Origin: Cavia porcellus
Lineage: Eukaryota > Chordata > Mammalia > Rodentia > Caviidae
Length of the DNA: 64,000 nt
Assembly: GCF_034190915.1 (NCBI RefSeq)
Contig: NW_026947502.1
Span: 8,215,785 to 8,279,784, forward strand
Direction of reading: 5' to 3'
The position numbers were made by a program, and so were the translations under genes. Below are positions 23,640 through 35,265 of this stretch, in pieces (positions within the stretch are counted from its first letter, which is position 1; every line of letters begins with the position of its first letter). Under the pieces are notes generated by a model. It saw only the letters and a list, made by a program, of their open reading frames with translations, was not told the origin of the DNA and did no database searches.

Positions 23640-25445
23640 TCTGAAGAGCACATCTTTATTAACTTTAAGAGGACATATTTTTATCAATTTTAATTTTTTA
23701 TCATGTGCAACACAAAAATGAGAATGTCATGTTTTGCCTCTCTTAGATTCTGGATGTTATTTTTGATTTTTTGCCTCTCCTTTCATTAACAAGACTTTGA
23801 ATTGTAAGACAATGTAATTTGTTGTCTAAACCTAGGTATTTCTGAAGGGAGAGAAAATGTATGCGTTATAATGCACAGCCTACAAGCACAGACGGACTGA
23901 CCCCAGCAAGCAACCGTGAATGGTCACTTGTCTACGGAGAGTCTGCATTTAATAGGCAAGGACTGGTGTAGCTGGGGTGACTTTTCCAAATGTCCACCAG
24001 GCACAGGAGTGAGCTGGCCCTTGCTCGGAAGTTACTGTCCACGGGCAGGGTCCTGGTATCCCTGAAGACAGCTATTGCCTGTATCTGAATTTGTAGGTTT
24101 CATCCTTCAGATTTTGCTTTGCTCTTTGTTTTCAGATCATGTGGATTTTCTTCAAGGTCTTGCAAGGTCAACTGTGTTTTCAAAGTGTTCTATTTCCATT
24201 TTATCTGGAATTGCTGGTGTTCCTTAGCAGTAGTTTCTATCCCAACTTTCTAAATCACCAGACTGCCAAAAGCAGAGGTCAATTAGTGGTTATGAAAGGC
24301 TTTTAGGAAATGTTTTTAAAGCTTTTATGCAGAGATTCAGGGGATGATTCACAAACCACGCCTGAGACATTTCTTTATATTGCAGGAGTTATCATGGGGC
24401 AGGAGTTATCACTGAATTCACAAAGCCTGCTCTTTCATTTGGTAAGCAGTAAATAAATAAACACATGCTCAGTTAATATGGTGGGGATGAATGAATAATT
24501 GAATGAAAACTCATTTATGAAACTGCATAATTTTCATTAAGCTTTATAATCCTACTTTTCTTCTAGCTCAAGTATGTGATTCAATTCCTCAACTAAAAAA
24601 GAGTTCAAATAATTCCATTAGGTTATTACCACTTATAGACTTATTACGGGACTAAATGTTTATGTTTCTTGACTAGTACATTTTACTGAATGTGAATTTC
24701 ATGAAAAAGCTAATGTACAGAGATCTAATACAAGTAAAATAAAGCTGTCCTTATGTTTTCCCAAATCAAGCATAGTTTCTCTTAGTAAACCACAGGGATC
24801 ATTGTAAGAAAATATTAGTTTGATTCTCCTGAAGACATTGTATTGAGGAAAAACACAGACAAGTTAAAATGTTTGGAAATAAATTGTTTTATAAATGACA
24901 CTAGAGCTGGATCAAGAAAACACATCACTTGCTTGCCAGGGATGATGGGAAAGGCTTTCCGCCTGGCCTGGGACTCACAGCACCCTGGACTAAGCCTTTC
25001 CTCCTTTCCCTTCCGGAACTGCCCTACAAGAAGCATCAATAGGAACCTCCTACCTCACATATATATGCGTATGACTTTCACTTTATTCCTTGATCTTTTT
25101 TAGAAGATGATTTTATTACGATCTTCTCCCCTTGAAAACTGAAACTCAAACTCCAAGCTTTTTTCTTTGGAAGCAGACATAAACACGTACATAAATCTGG
25201 ATTTTACATAAAGTTAATTTTAAAGCATTTATCTAACATGTACAAAGTATCATGTACCGTAGTAGCACCTTAAGTAATGAATATGGTCCCTTCTCCCACG
25301 AAATTATCTATTGAGGAAAAGGAAAGAGAAAGAATACAGATGAGAAGAGAAATCAGCACTTGTTGGAGCAGCACAAGTACTAAAAAAAAATTCAAGGTGC
25401 TTCCATAAAATTTATAAGCATTTTCAGTGTGGGCTCCAGGAGAAA
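23640..25445. other. unassigned DNA
   Basis: AT-rich, with a local tandem repeat of about 17 bp containing 'gcaggagttatca' at 24382-24394 and 24399-24411. Nothing else identified. Confidence 0.5.
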
Positions 25446-25449
25446 TAGG

Positions 25450-25620
25450 TGGCGTGTGTACTTCATTTGGGCTGCTATAATATAAATGCCATGAATATCA
25501 AAAACTGTATAGCATATAAGCAATAAAGATATATTTCTCCTAGTTTTAGAAACAAAGAAGTCCAAGCCTAAGGCTCAAGGCTTTTCTAACTTCTTCCTAA
25601 TTTGTTCCATATAGATATTG
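25450..25620 (-). mobile_element. MLT1-like LTR fragment
   Basis: 'tttgggctgctataatataa', 'tatttctcctagttttagaa' and 'aagtccaagcctaaggctca' follow the antisense 3' end of MLT1 LTRs. Confidence 0.65.
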
Positions 25621-26275
25621 GTACGCGTGCTAGGAAAACACCTTACACTTTTTATTCTGGGCGTCTCAAAGGTGCCTCGAGACCCTCTGCACACAGCTTT
25701 CAAACTCCCTGGCCATCATTTCCCCAGGGGTGGCCCTTATACTTTGATGATTCCTTTGTGTTGTAGAGGGCTTGAGAAATAAAACACTAATATGCAGTCC
25801 AGCGGGAATCCACAGGGTAGAGAGTCTCTGCCTTCCTCTGTGAGTTTGCACTTTGTTCATAAAACAGCTGCATTAAGGTCCTCCATTAGATGTGCTTGCT
25901 TTCATTGTCATGCAAACCTAGAGCTCCCTGATTCAAAAAGAGTTCTGCTGCTGGAATACAATGAGAAACTCAAATTGTAAAATTCCAACCAGCAGGGGTT
26001 GCCTAGTCTTGCTGGGGAACTGACATTGTCCCTTTCTTTTGTCTCTCGGTATGCTAATTTGCTAAGGCCACGTGCTTCTCTATAACCCTTACACACACAT
26101 CCACTTAACAGCACCAGAATTCCCTATCTGCAAGTGCATCCCACAGTGGTAATGGGAGGTGAACCAAAGGAATCAGGGCACGTAGGTTCTAATGGGTAGC
26201 AAGTCTTCTCTCCAAGGTACCACTCAAAGCATTTCTCTGGGCCTGGGTCTGCACACATAATCATGCCAAGACTTT
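25621..26275. other. unassigned DNA
   Basis: May include a worn continuation of the preceding LTR, but I cannot place it. Frames on both strands overlap. Confidence 0.45.
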
Positions 26276-26279
26276 ATGT

Positions 26280-26730
26280 ATCCATTCATTCGTTCATCAG
26301 GGTACATGGAGTGAATATTCTCTGCATGCAGACATCATGTGAGCACAGCAGTCACCAAAATGGACAATATCTTTTCTCTCATGAGGTGTACAGACTTCAG
26401 AGAAGAATGGACAATGATCAAAATGAGTAGAATCCATAGTATATTATAAAAGCTATGGAGTAAAATGCAACAAGGGGTCTTTATGTGGGGTGCAATTTTA
26501 ATAAACAGGACACAAGGAGGTGCTACCTAAGGAGATGACACTAACATGAAGCCTTGAAGTATTAGAGGGGTTGAACCATGTGGATGTCTGGGTGAAGAGA
26601 GCTCAGACCAAAAGGAGCAGCAAGTCCAAAGTCCCTGAGGCAGAAGAATGTCAGACAGACTTGGAAAGCAGCCTGCAGGCCAGTGTGGCTGGATCAGAGA
26701 GAAGGGAAGAAATAATAGGAAATAAGAGAA
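26280..26730 (+). repeat. ancient mammalian-wide interspersed repeat (LINE-derived?)
   Basis: Resembles the common relic that begins 'cattcattcaacaaatattt' and includes 'gtgctatggag', 'aggtgacatttgag', 'ccctgaggcag' and 'ggccagtgtggctgga'. Here: 'ccattcattcgttcatcag', 'agctatggagtaaaatgcaa', 'gtccctgaggcagaagaatg', 'ggccagtgtggctggatcag'. I am sure of the resemblance but not of its family name. Confidence 0.6.
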
Positions 26731-26826
26731 GAGGCAGCCAGTGTAGTACAGACTCCCAGGCCATTGTAACAGCTGGGTTTAATGTGATGGTGAGTTAACA
26801 CTACCACTGCATCCAGATGCGGTAAT

Positions 26827-26869
26827 AACATCTTCTCATTTCTGTATTACTTTTGCTTTCCTGAAGCCA
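26827..26869 (+). repeat. exact 43-bp direct repeat, copy 1
   Basis: Begins aacatcttct and ends cctgaagcca. It is identical over 43 bp to 27795-27837, 968 bp away, while the flanks differ. The second copy lies inside a MITE-like element, so this may be a fragment or transferred piece of it. Confidence 0.9.
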
Positions 26870-27730
26870 AATAGGATTGGACTGGACACATTTCTGCTTG
26901 CTCCAGAGAAAAAAGAATGTAGGGCTGATTTCCCTAGGCTCTGGTAGCCTGGGGCATTGTTTTAAGATTGGGAACAGTTCTTGTACTTTAAGCAGGACAC
27001 CGACTTGGTGGTGCCTTTCTGAATGTGTTTATTCACATCCAGCAGGGGCCTCCCCAGCTGTGCCAGCTTGGTCACCTCACTGGTGCTTTCTGACCTTGGA
27101 GCTGCTGCCTGCTCTGGAAACCCATTTCTTCCAAAGTCCTGGTGGAGGGGACAGTCAGTGAGTGGAGAAATGTGCCTTCCTGAGCCTCAGGTTTAGATTT
27201 CTTTCTCACAAACTTGACTGACAAACCTTCGGTGGATTACTGGGCTGCTTTTGTAAATATTGTAAGTGGAGTATTTTTCCTTCATGCTGAAAACTAGCGA
27301 CACTTTGTATATTTTCCATCAGTGAGATTTATGGGAAAAGATAAATTCTAACCTGTTCCACCTTTAAATTCACTGGCCAATATTAAGGATCCGTGCTTTA
27401 CCAATGTGACAAAATTCAGAGGACGTGCATGTTGTTGTAAGGCTGAAAACCCTAAAACAAACAAGCACATCTGAAAGTTTAGTCATAGATGTAGTTTTGT
27501 GCTGATAGGAAAACAGTTTCAGTTATGAAATCCAGAACCGTACAGTCCAGCCTCTATCCCACAATGAATCCTCTGCAAGTCTCAGAGATCATGTGTTATT
27601 TACACTGTATTTCTCTCATCGGTAACAATGGAGAAAGTCTTATTAATATATTTACCTTACTTCATTTTTTTTCTCAATGTGAATTGATGAAATAATATCT
27701 GTGAAAATTATCTGAAGGAATAAAAAATTT
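26870..27730. other. unassigned DNA
   Basis: A 94-codon frame at 26877-27161 lacks any familiar domain. No repeat recognised. Confidence 0.5.
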
Positions 27731-28016
27731 TACCCTTGTTCTCTGAAAATAAGACCTAAATGGAAAATAATCAGCCTTCAAAACTAGAGATAAAAACATC
27801 TTCTCATTTCTGTATTACTTTTGCTTTCCTGAAGCCACTATTTTTCACTGGCCACATGGTGGCCAGCTCCAGCCACCATGCCCTACCTGTCATTAGAGAG
27901 CAGTAGACCAGCAAGAGAATAGCAAGGTATGATCTCCTGTGTGAGGTTGGCCATCACCCTGGTAATGACCAGTGCTTATTTTCTGGCAGGGTCTTATTTT
28001 CAGGGAAACATGGGTA
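27731..28016. mobile_element. MITE-like DNA element with inverted ends and TA flanks
   Basis: Left end (27731-27756) and reverse-complemented right end (27990-28016) match at nearly all positions; both contain tgaaaataagacc next to a run starting taccc. Each end abuts TA, as for Tc1/mariner insertions, making the element about 282 bp between TA sites. There is no coding potential. It contains copy 2 of the 43-bp repeat. Confidence 0.68.
27795..27837 (+). repeat. exact 43-bp direct repeat, copy 2
   Basis: Identical to 26827-26869, here within the interior of the TIR-bounded element. Similarity fades beyond both ends, apart from weak matches ('actgg', 'cacat') downstream. Confidence 0.9.
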
Positions 28017-28755
28017 TTGTTCCCAAATATATTATTACTTTCAGTGGTATTATGGTTATTTAAAGTATAGTTTCCACTTGCTCTTGGGTATATGGAATGT
28101 AGTATAATCATGGGCATTTCAAAGCCAAATCCCCTCCAAATGCAAAATCAATACCTGCAGGAGATTTTCTCCAAAAAATAGTGATCGTGTTAATGAGTCA
28201 TGATAAGAAAAAGAAAAAGAATGAAAACACAAAAATAAAGTAGAAAAGAGTTCCTGGATTGGAAGTTCAGTCAAGCTTCAAAACAAGACTTAGTATTAGA
28301 GAACAAAACAAACTACTCTGCCATCCAGGGCTGAAGGTGGGGTACAAAAACAGGGTAAATGCTCTGAGAGTTTCAAGAACAAGTTATGTCAGAATGAGTA
28401 GGGACACATGTCCTGGCTGATTTTCCTCCTCTTTGAGAAACAGAGGCAAACTTCCAGTGAAAATGTTTTCAGTAGCTTAGTCTGGCAATGGTGGAAGTTT
28501 GGGCAGTTCAAAGAGGACATGGTTCATAAAGGAGGCTAAGAGCCCTTTACCCATTTATGAACAGGGTTGTCTCATCAAGGAGGTGGGAATAAAAGACAGG
28601 GCCTTTGCCAAAGATGAAAGAAACCAGTTTTAAATCCACATTTCTTCAATATGGCCAAGTACAGTAGGATGTGACATTATTTTCCTCTGATGTGAAAATT
28701 ACTTGAAGGAAAACAATTTACCCCTTTTCTCTGATTTTAATTTTAGTACTATATT
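28017..28755. other. unassigned DNA
   Basis: AT-rich. 28691-28736 resembles 27700-27746, which spans the left edge of the MITE-like element. Otherwise nothing recognised. Confidence 0.45.
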
Positions 28756-28759
28756 TTAT

Positions 28760-29210
28760 AAACAACATGTATGTTATAAAGAAGTCACAATAAAAACAGA
28801 ATATTGTAAATAACATATTATCCTACCACCTATAAATTTCTACTGTTATTCCTTGATTACATATATTTCATTCTTCCTAATGTATCTATCCCTACCCAGT
28901 TTCATTTTATTCTTCAACAAAGTCAACCTAAAATGTATACTGGTTTCCTCCTAAGTAATCAAAGCTACTGCATAATACTATCCTTACAGTTTACGTGTGA
29001 CCATGTATAAAAGAACCGAAATGTATTTAATCAGTACTCTATTGATAAACTGCTTAATCGTTTTCAATTTTTCACTGTAATACAGTGGTATAAAGAACAT
29101 CCCTGCAGCTAACTTCTGTACACAGTTATATTTATTTCATTAAGATAAGTTTCTACAAGTACAGTAATTATTGTAACAATAAGTTAGTTATGTTACTCAT
29201 ATACTAGAAA
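28760..29210 (-). mobile_element. L1M-type 3' fragment
   Basis: 'atttaatcagtactctattg', 'cgttttcaatttttcactgt' and 'ataaagaacatccctgcagc' follow the antisense late region of old L1. Boundaries are approximate. Confidence 0.55.
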
Positions 29211-29975
29211 CAACAAACAGTATCTCTACTTTTCGTGGATGAAATCAAATCCAGCTATCAGCTCCCAGTAGCTTCAAAATCCATCATTTTGAAAGATTCA
29301 GGTCCCTAGTTCTTTAATATTCTCTTGAGTGATAAATTCCCTGGGCCTCATGCATTCCGGAACAAGAAGGGACAAGGCCTCTGTGATGCTCGGTGCTTGG
29401 GTGTGGTCACCGTCCTTTCCTCCTAATGCACACTGGTGCAAAAGTGTCCCGTACTACTGATTGGTGCAGTAGTGCTTTGAGCATAGCCATGTTGGGGTTC
29501 TTTGGGGAACCACTCTAGACAGTTGGCAAGGAACAAACTTAGGTTCAGAAAAAAGTTGCCTTCTAACATGTCCAGCAGCCCTGCAAGTGCATTTCAGGCC
29601 CTTCTATCTACTGGTAAAAGCCATGGAGGCATCCAGCCTGATTCCCCACCCTAAGCACTCTGTTGACCCTGAAGGTTGCTTCAACCTCTGTGTATCCTTA
29701 TCTTGTTCCTCCAGAATAGTGCATATTTTCTGGTGGTCCAGCATAAATTGCAGTGAAGGCAATCTTGAATTGAGTTTGGGCTGTCAAGCTCCCTCATCTT
29801 GGAATCCAGCTTAACTACCAAAATCGACGTGATCAGTGTTCCACACTCATATGAATCCATTTATGTATCCTCCACTAGAAACAGTACTGCCTCCAACACA
29901 CCACATTGAAAGAATGAGGTTTCTGCCCCGCAAGAACCCAAACATTGAATCCTTTGCTATAGCTGAGATCCCTAA
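29211..29975. other. unassigned DNA
   Basis: No repeat or exon recognised. The 75-codon frame at 29587-29814 is unsupported. Confidence 0.5.
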
Positions 29976-29979
29976 AAGG

Positions 29980-30335
29980 CTTGTATTGAAAATTTGATGT
30001 CCAGTCCTCAGAACTATTGGCTGCTTAAGGAACCTTTGAGACCTGGGACCTAGTAGAATGAAGTTAGGCCATTGAGGATGATACCAGGGCCAAGACCTTC
30101 CTGCTTTCTCTTACCCTTCGCTTTCACAGCTGCTACAAGGTAAGAAATTTCTCTCATCACACATTCCCTGCCATGATCCTCCACCTCATCTCATCACCAG
30201 ACTAAAAGTAATGTAGCCAATCAATCATGGACTGAAATATCTCTCACAGTAAACCAAAACAAACCTTCCCTCTTTTTACATTGTTAATCTCAGGTATTTT
30301 GTTATTATAATGGAAAGCTGATGGACACAGTCTGT
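29980..30335 (+). mobile_element. MaLR-type solo LTR
   Basis: Sense-order features: 'aaatttgatgtccagtcctc', 'tgctttctcttacccttcgc', 'cacattccctgccatgatcc', 'taaaccaaaacaaaccttcc', 'ctcaggtattttgttattat', 'ggaaagctgatggacacag'. The last three are MaLR 3' end hallmarks. Near complete. Confidence 0.82.
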
Positions 30336-30855
30336 TTTCATAATCCCAATGGCTATGATCATCCACAGATCTTTTTGAGATGTCCAGAAAACACCGTGCG
30401 ATTCCTTTAAGTACTCTGTTTCCAAATTGTGAAAGGAAGCAACAGCACAAAGGACACTAGATAATGCCTAGAAGCATTTTGGGTTGTTACAACTAGGATG
30501 AGACATTATGGAAATCTAGAGGGCAGAAGCCAGAGATGCTGCCAGATATCCCACAGTGCCCAGGCAGAACCCCTTTGCTCAACCAAGAACTGTTGAGAAA
30601 ACCTCCTCTAAACGGATAGCATTTACTTGATACTTTATTACTTCTGTAGTTCACATATTTCATGTTCTGTAAAGTCTTAGGGTTAAAAGTCTGGGAGACA
30701 TTTCTATCCCTACCTTCCACAGATCCTGTTCCCATGCTTTGTGAGTAACTGGTGTCCAGTGGTGCTCCCATGCCTAGAAATCCCACAGAGGATGCCTGAA
30801 GGAAACTGCGTCTTCCAGAACTGCATAGATCGGTCTCAGCTCAGAATATACACAA
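30336..30855. other. unassigned DNA
   Basis: A 97-codon minus frame (30493-30786) has no recognisable domain. No repeat identified. Confidence 0.5.
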
Positions 30856-30859
30856 TATA

Positions 30860-31000
30860 ATCATCTGAAAACCTTCTAAAAACAATCTATACTTACTGCT
30901 CTACACACTCACACCAACCAACTGAATCAGAAACTCAGGGTGGTCTTAGACATGAACGTTTTAAAAACCTGCACAGTGGCTCTGATGGGAAGCCAGTGTT
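30860..31000 (+). mobile_element. MER5A-like DNA transposon fragment
   Basis: 'taatcatctgaaaaccttct', 'ccaactgaatcagaaactca', 'acgttttaaaaacctgcaca' and 'ggctctgatgggaag' match the MER5A arrangement ('actgaatcagaaactctggg', 'gtttta'). Confidence 0.6.
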
Positions 31001-31790
31001 GAAAGTTCCTTCTCAGATTCCTTCAGGATTTGCTCTCTGTCCTCACCTCTCATTTCTCAACGTACATTTAAACTCATTTGTGTCTAAGAGCAATGCCAAT
31101 GCTATTCACAGAGACATTGAGAGAAGAGCTATAAGCATTACGCCTTTCAGATAGATTTGCTTTTAAACCAGGGATCAGAGTCTGAAGCCACAGCCTTCAG
31201 AGTGGTTAAGGGCTTAGTGAGTGAAAGTTCTGGAAGCCATTCACCATTTTGAACACTTTCCTTCCTCCATGGCCAACAGAAACTCTTGGGGTGAACTGCA
31301 CTGTCCTTAGTAGCCCTCATCTCTGTCCAAACTGGTATGAATTTGAAGATACACAGACTTAGATACAAACTGTACACAGATTTCCATTTCCTTTCCTGGG
31401 GTGTCATGATTAAACGGCATCACAAAGGTAAGAATGAAAAACTCCGTAACTGTACTGGTCAAGGATGCCTGTTTCTCTCACATCCTCCCTCTCCGTCAGT
31501 CTCTCATTCTTCCCATTGCATTGTCCCTTCTGAATCTCCAGCACCTGTTTCTGAGTATGCACCCTGAGTCATTCATTAGGGAAGAAATCAGACACACAAA
31601 CTGCCTGCACTCACCATTGCGCCTGCATTACAGTATGGATACGGAGAGTGGGGACGGCAGTAACCGGGGTGCAAAGGGTAATTACGATGATGTTTGATGA
31701 TGGTTCACCCTGTAGAAGAAACAAACTGAGATTCAGGGTCATGCTGTAAAGGCAAAGCGCAAAGCGAGAGGAATACTTCAGTGTTTTCTA
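31001..31790. other. unassigned DNA
   Basis: Nothing recognised. Both strands carry overlapping short frames near 31147-31697. Confidence 0.5.
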
Positions 31791-31794
31791 GGAC

Positions 31795-31965
31795 AATTTG
31801 ATCTGAGGGATGTCTGAACCAAAAGTTGAATGAGAATAAGCTCTTCACATGAAAAGCTGTGGAGGGAGAACATTCTAGATGCTAACAGCCAGATGAGAGA
31901 CTCTTCAGGCAGGAGTAATGAAGAACTAGAAGAAAGATCTATGTGGCTTAGGTAAAGTAAAAATG
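31795..31965 (+). repeat. possible second copy of the ancient repeat seen at 26280
   Basis: 'gatctgagggatgtctgaac', 'agggagaacattctagat' and 'caggcaggagtaatgaagaa' resemble the 'gagctgagacctgaa ... gaacattccag' block. Weak, diverged. Confidence 0.38.
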
Positions 31966-32635
31966 GAATGATAGGAACTGGTATCCTATGCAGTTTTCTT
32001 CTCCCTTTCCTGGACTCCCTAAATCAGGCTGCATTTACCTGAGCCCCTGCTATAAGGGGCATCCCACCTCCATGGGTGGCTGCCACTGTGTTCAGGTGCT
32101 TTTTTCCAAAACATAATCTCGTCCCATTGCAGCCTCAGATTGCGTCCTTCCTCCCCTCACCAGCTTCTCCGTCCCTGGCTCATTGCTTTTCGCCTGCTGG
32201 GCGCCTTCTGGGGGCTGAGCAGGAGGCTGAGATGCAGCCTATGCCGCCCCGCCTGCCCCTTCACCAGCAACCTGCATGCTGCAGCTTCTAAACAGACACT
32301 GGCTCAGCAAAGGGAGCAGAATTCTTCATCAGAGCGGTGCTCACTGGCGTCGGGGAGATGGGGAGGCAGAGAGAAAACAATCACAGACTGAGATGAAGTA
32401 TTCGAGATTACAGAAGAAAATAATTCTCTTTCTCTTCCTACAGCTGACCTCCCTTGAATAAAGGCATTCTCGCTGGTGTCCTCTGAGATTAAGAAATCCC
32501 CTTCCTATATAACATCTGACAGCGTTTGGTACTTCTCACATGATCTGTGATTTTCTGACATTGTCACCCTCACCCTGCTGCAAATAAATCACTCATTCCA
32601 CATTCTATAACACCTCTTTTCTTTATACAAGCTTC
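31966..32635. other. unassigned DNA, GC-richer centre
   Basis: 32040-32400 is richer in GC than its surroundings. Overlapping plus-strand frames (32076-32461) in all three phases give no consistent product. Not called an exon. Confidence 0.45.
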
Positions 32636-32639
32636 AGCG

Positions 32640-32800
32640 GTGTTTTCACACTATTTCAAAATGATGCATTTGTCTCTTTTCCCTATTGGAATATTTGCAT
32701 TTCTAGTGTGGGTAGAAACTGCATCTTCTTTATCTCAGCATCAACAGCTCCAAGCAAAATGTCAGAGACATTATAGGTACCATATAAATGTGGGTTGGCT
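32640..32800 (+). repeat. L2-like 3' end
   Basis: 'ttgtctcttttccctattgg', 'gaaactgcatcttctttatc', 'aatgtcagagacattatagg' and 'taccatataaatgtgggttg' follow the L2 3' end order ('tgtctcccc ... ggca(ca)tagtaggc ... aataaatg'). Confidence 0.55.
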
Positions 32801-32849
32801 TCTAATAATTGACTTTAGGAGACCTATAAGTGCTGATACCCTAAATATG

Positions 32850-33000
32850 GTCTGAGAACCCATGGTTTCAACACCACCCAGAAGCTTCTTGAAAATGCAA
32901 GCTCTCAACCCCTATGCCAAGCCTACTGACTGAGACCTGCAGTTTAACAAGGGCTTAGCAGGCACTCATCTGCAGATTAAAGTTTGAGAAGCCCTGCGTC
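32850..33000 (+). mobile_element. MER5A-like DNA transposon
   Basis: 'agaagcttcttgaaaatgca', 'aagcctactgactgagacct', 'gcagtttaacaagggcttag' and 'gattaaagtttgagaagccc' match MER5A from the middle to its 'aaagtttgagaaccactg' terminus. Confidence 0.75.
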
Positions 33001-33565
33001 TAACATAGGTCCATCTAGCAGAGGGGAGAAGAGGGCTCAGAAACACAGAGGAATATGGCTTAATTGGTTCAACCAGTCGGTGGCACTGCAGTGGACAGGA
33101 CTTAGTTCCTGCACCCATGTCTACTGCCTCTGTGACTTCCCAGCCTGCCTCTCTGCTTTGCAATACCAAGTCGGGCTCCTCCTCAAGAGGAGTGGACACA
33201 GACTGGAAAATGAAAGCTCAAGGTTCACAGAGTAATCCTGTCATTTCAGAGTCTACTGTCCATTATCTCCCCTACAGAGTCCCACTTGGTGTAATCTAAA
33301 GAGCCACTGAGACAACTTACGTTTAAATCCTTCCTATCTGCCTCACACAGAGGTTGAAATTTCACCATTAAAAAATCAAATATTTGGCCCTTAAAGGTAA
33401 ATACCCTCTTGAGAAGAAACGATTGAAAGGCAAGCCTATTATCTCCTTGGTAGGAAGTCACTGTGCTCCTGGCTAAGCAGCAGAATGGAAGCGTCACAAC
33501 TGGAGACCCTCAGGCTGGAGTGACCTCCGACAATACAGAGTCACCAAGCGTTCACTAAATACATT
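33001..33565. other. unassigned DNA
   Basis: No recognised repeat, RNA or supported exon. Confidence 0.5.
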
Positions 33566-33574
33566 AAGTTCTGT

Positions 33575-33745
33575 GTGTGTATGTGTGGTGTATATGGACT
33601 GAGCCACATCCTCAGCCCATTGTCTCATTTTGATTTAGAGACAAGATCTTGCTAAATTTCCCAGGACAAGTTCACACTTGCAATCCTCCTGCCTCAGTTT
33701 CTCAGCCTGCTGGGACTAATGCAAGACCGTGTCCAGTTTAAATGT
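33575..33745 (-). mobile_element. dimeric B1-ID SINE
   Basis: On the minus strand a B1-like left half (33620-33740, 'gaggcaggaggattgcaagt' type) is followed by an ID-like right half ('gggctgaggatgtggctcag', near 33600-33620) and a simple-repeat tail. This is the B1-dID arrangement known from non-murid rodents. Confidence 0.8.
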
Positions 33746-34830
33746 TGTAATCTTGATGGGAACGTATCACAGGCTTGGGAGTTCCTGCTCCTTTGAAGGC
33801 ATTGTGGCTGTTTGCCTCGATTGTTCTATCTGGGGATGAGAAGTAACACTTCTTATTTCTGGGTATTTAAGAACCAGTGTCCACCTGGGCGTGCTTCCTC
33901 TTTTCCTCACCTCATCAGCTGATGGTGGGTCAGGATGTCCTCTCTGTGGGTTGAGAATCCTGGCAGTGAACATGTAAAATGGAGCATCCGGGCAATGCAG
34001 AATGGCAATTTTCCAGACAGGAAAATAAGCGAGAAATGTACCTGAAGCTTGCATTGTGTTGCCTGTTAGGTTACTTGGTTTGACTCCTACCCAGTGATGC
34101 TTTCCATTTCCATATCCTGAGCTACATACCTGTCCGGTGGGTGTAGTAATGCCCACTTACACTGTAAGAATTTACACAGTAATACCTACCCGGAAGCATG
34201 TTAATGAGGTTTAACTGCTAGGGCTTAGGAAGTGCTTATTATAATGTCTGGTCCATACACAAGCTTAGAAATTCCTTTGTCTATTTAGTTGAGTCAAATC
34301 GTAAGAGAAAGAAAAACAGTATAGAACTCCACGAGGAGGGAATGAGAAAGAAAACAGGAAAGGGCGGGCTGTCTGTGATGGGTACAAGGGAGAGAGATCT
34401 CTAAATGCCACACGAAGAGACCGGTAATATGTTTACCTGAATGAACTGTCATTAGTCCTGCCCACCAGTCACTGTCCTGGGGAGAATCAGCCAGAGTGAT
34501 GAACCACATAATTAGTGTGGGTGACAGGGGGAACTTCAGTGAAAGATGAGTAGAGGGTAACTGCAGTGTAGCAGTGTCTATATGATAGATCCATTGCGTT
34601 GTATTTACTTCTGTCCTACCCCCACCTTTATTTAAGTACTTGAAGTCCTTCAAGGCTCAGATTCAATATCACCAGCTATATGACTCCCAGCTTCCAAGCT
34701 GAAAGGTATGTTTTCCCTGAATTTCCTGGATATTCCTGGCTTGAATAGTTTATATTCAACTATGTAGACAACAGCTGTATCTAACTCCAAGTTGTGTATT
34801 CCATAGTAACACTATTATGATAATAGCTTC
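33746..34830. other. unassigned DNA
   Basis: Minus-strand frames of 129 codons (33767-34156) and 119 codons (34294-34653) are the longest here, but neither shows a known domain or splice context. Confidence 0.45.
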
Positions 34831-34832
34831 TG

Positions 34833-34990
34833 TTTATTGAGTCAGGCCAGCACAGAGCACTCAATTCATTTAATCTCCTAATTACCCTATTATTATTTCC
34901 ATTTTACACAAGAGGACACAAAGACTGGTAGAAATTAAGAAAGAAGCTGAAATTTACCAGTAACGAGATGCTTGACTTGACACTTAACAA
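34833..34990 (-). repeat. MIR SINE
   Basis: Antisense MIR signature: 'ttcatttaatctcctaatta', 'ccctattattatttccattt', 'tacacaagaggacacaaaga'. Confidence 0.75.
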
Positions 34991-35152
34991 TTTCTCTCTC
35001 TTTCTTTCTCAGATGACAACTTTAAACAATATTTGTTGAAATGACAGAAGAAGGAGAGATCATGATAATTATCTATAACCAACGGGCAGGTTGGGCCCAA
35101 CATTTCCCCTGACTGCCATTTACACTTGAAGTTTTAGGGAAAATTCCAAGGT

Positions 35153-35153
<1 letters not shown>

Positions 35154-35195
<42 letters not shown>

Positions 35196-35265
35196 AAAAA
35201 AGAAAGAAAGAAAGAAAGAAAGAAGAGAAGAGAAGAGAAGAGAAGAGAAGAGAAGAGAAGAGATG
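35154..35265. repeat. compound purine microsatellite (GAAA)n then (GAGAA)n
   Basis: About 17 tetranucleotide units (35154-35221, one slip) change sharply to about eight pentanucleotide units (35222-35262), then degenerate copies. The antisense frame across it (Leu/Ser/Phe-rich) is an artefact. Confidence 0.97.

Noticed and set aside
32076..32461. GC-richer possible exon
   Set aside because: Three overlapping frames give different, unfamiliar peptides, and no convincing splice or start signals could be tied to one.
33767..34156. 129-codon minus-strand open frame
   Set aside because: Length is within chance expectation for 64 kb, and the content is unrecognised.
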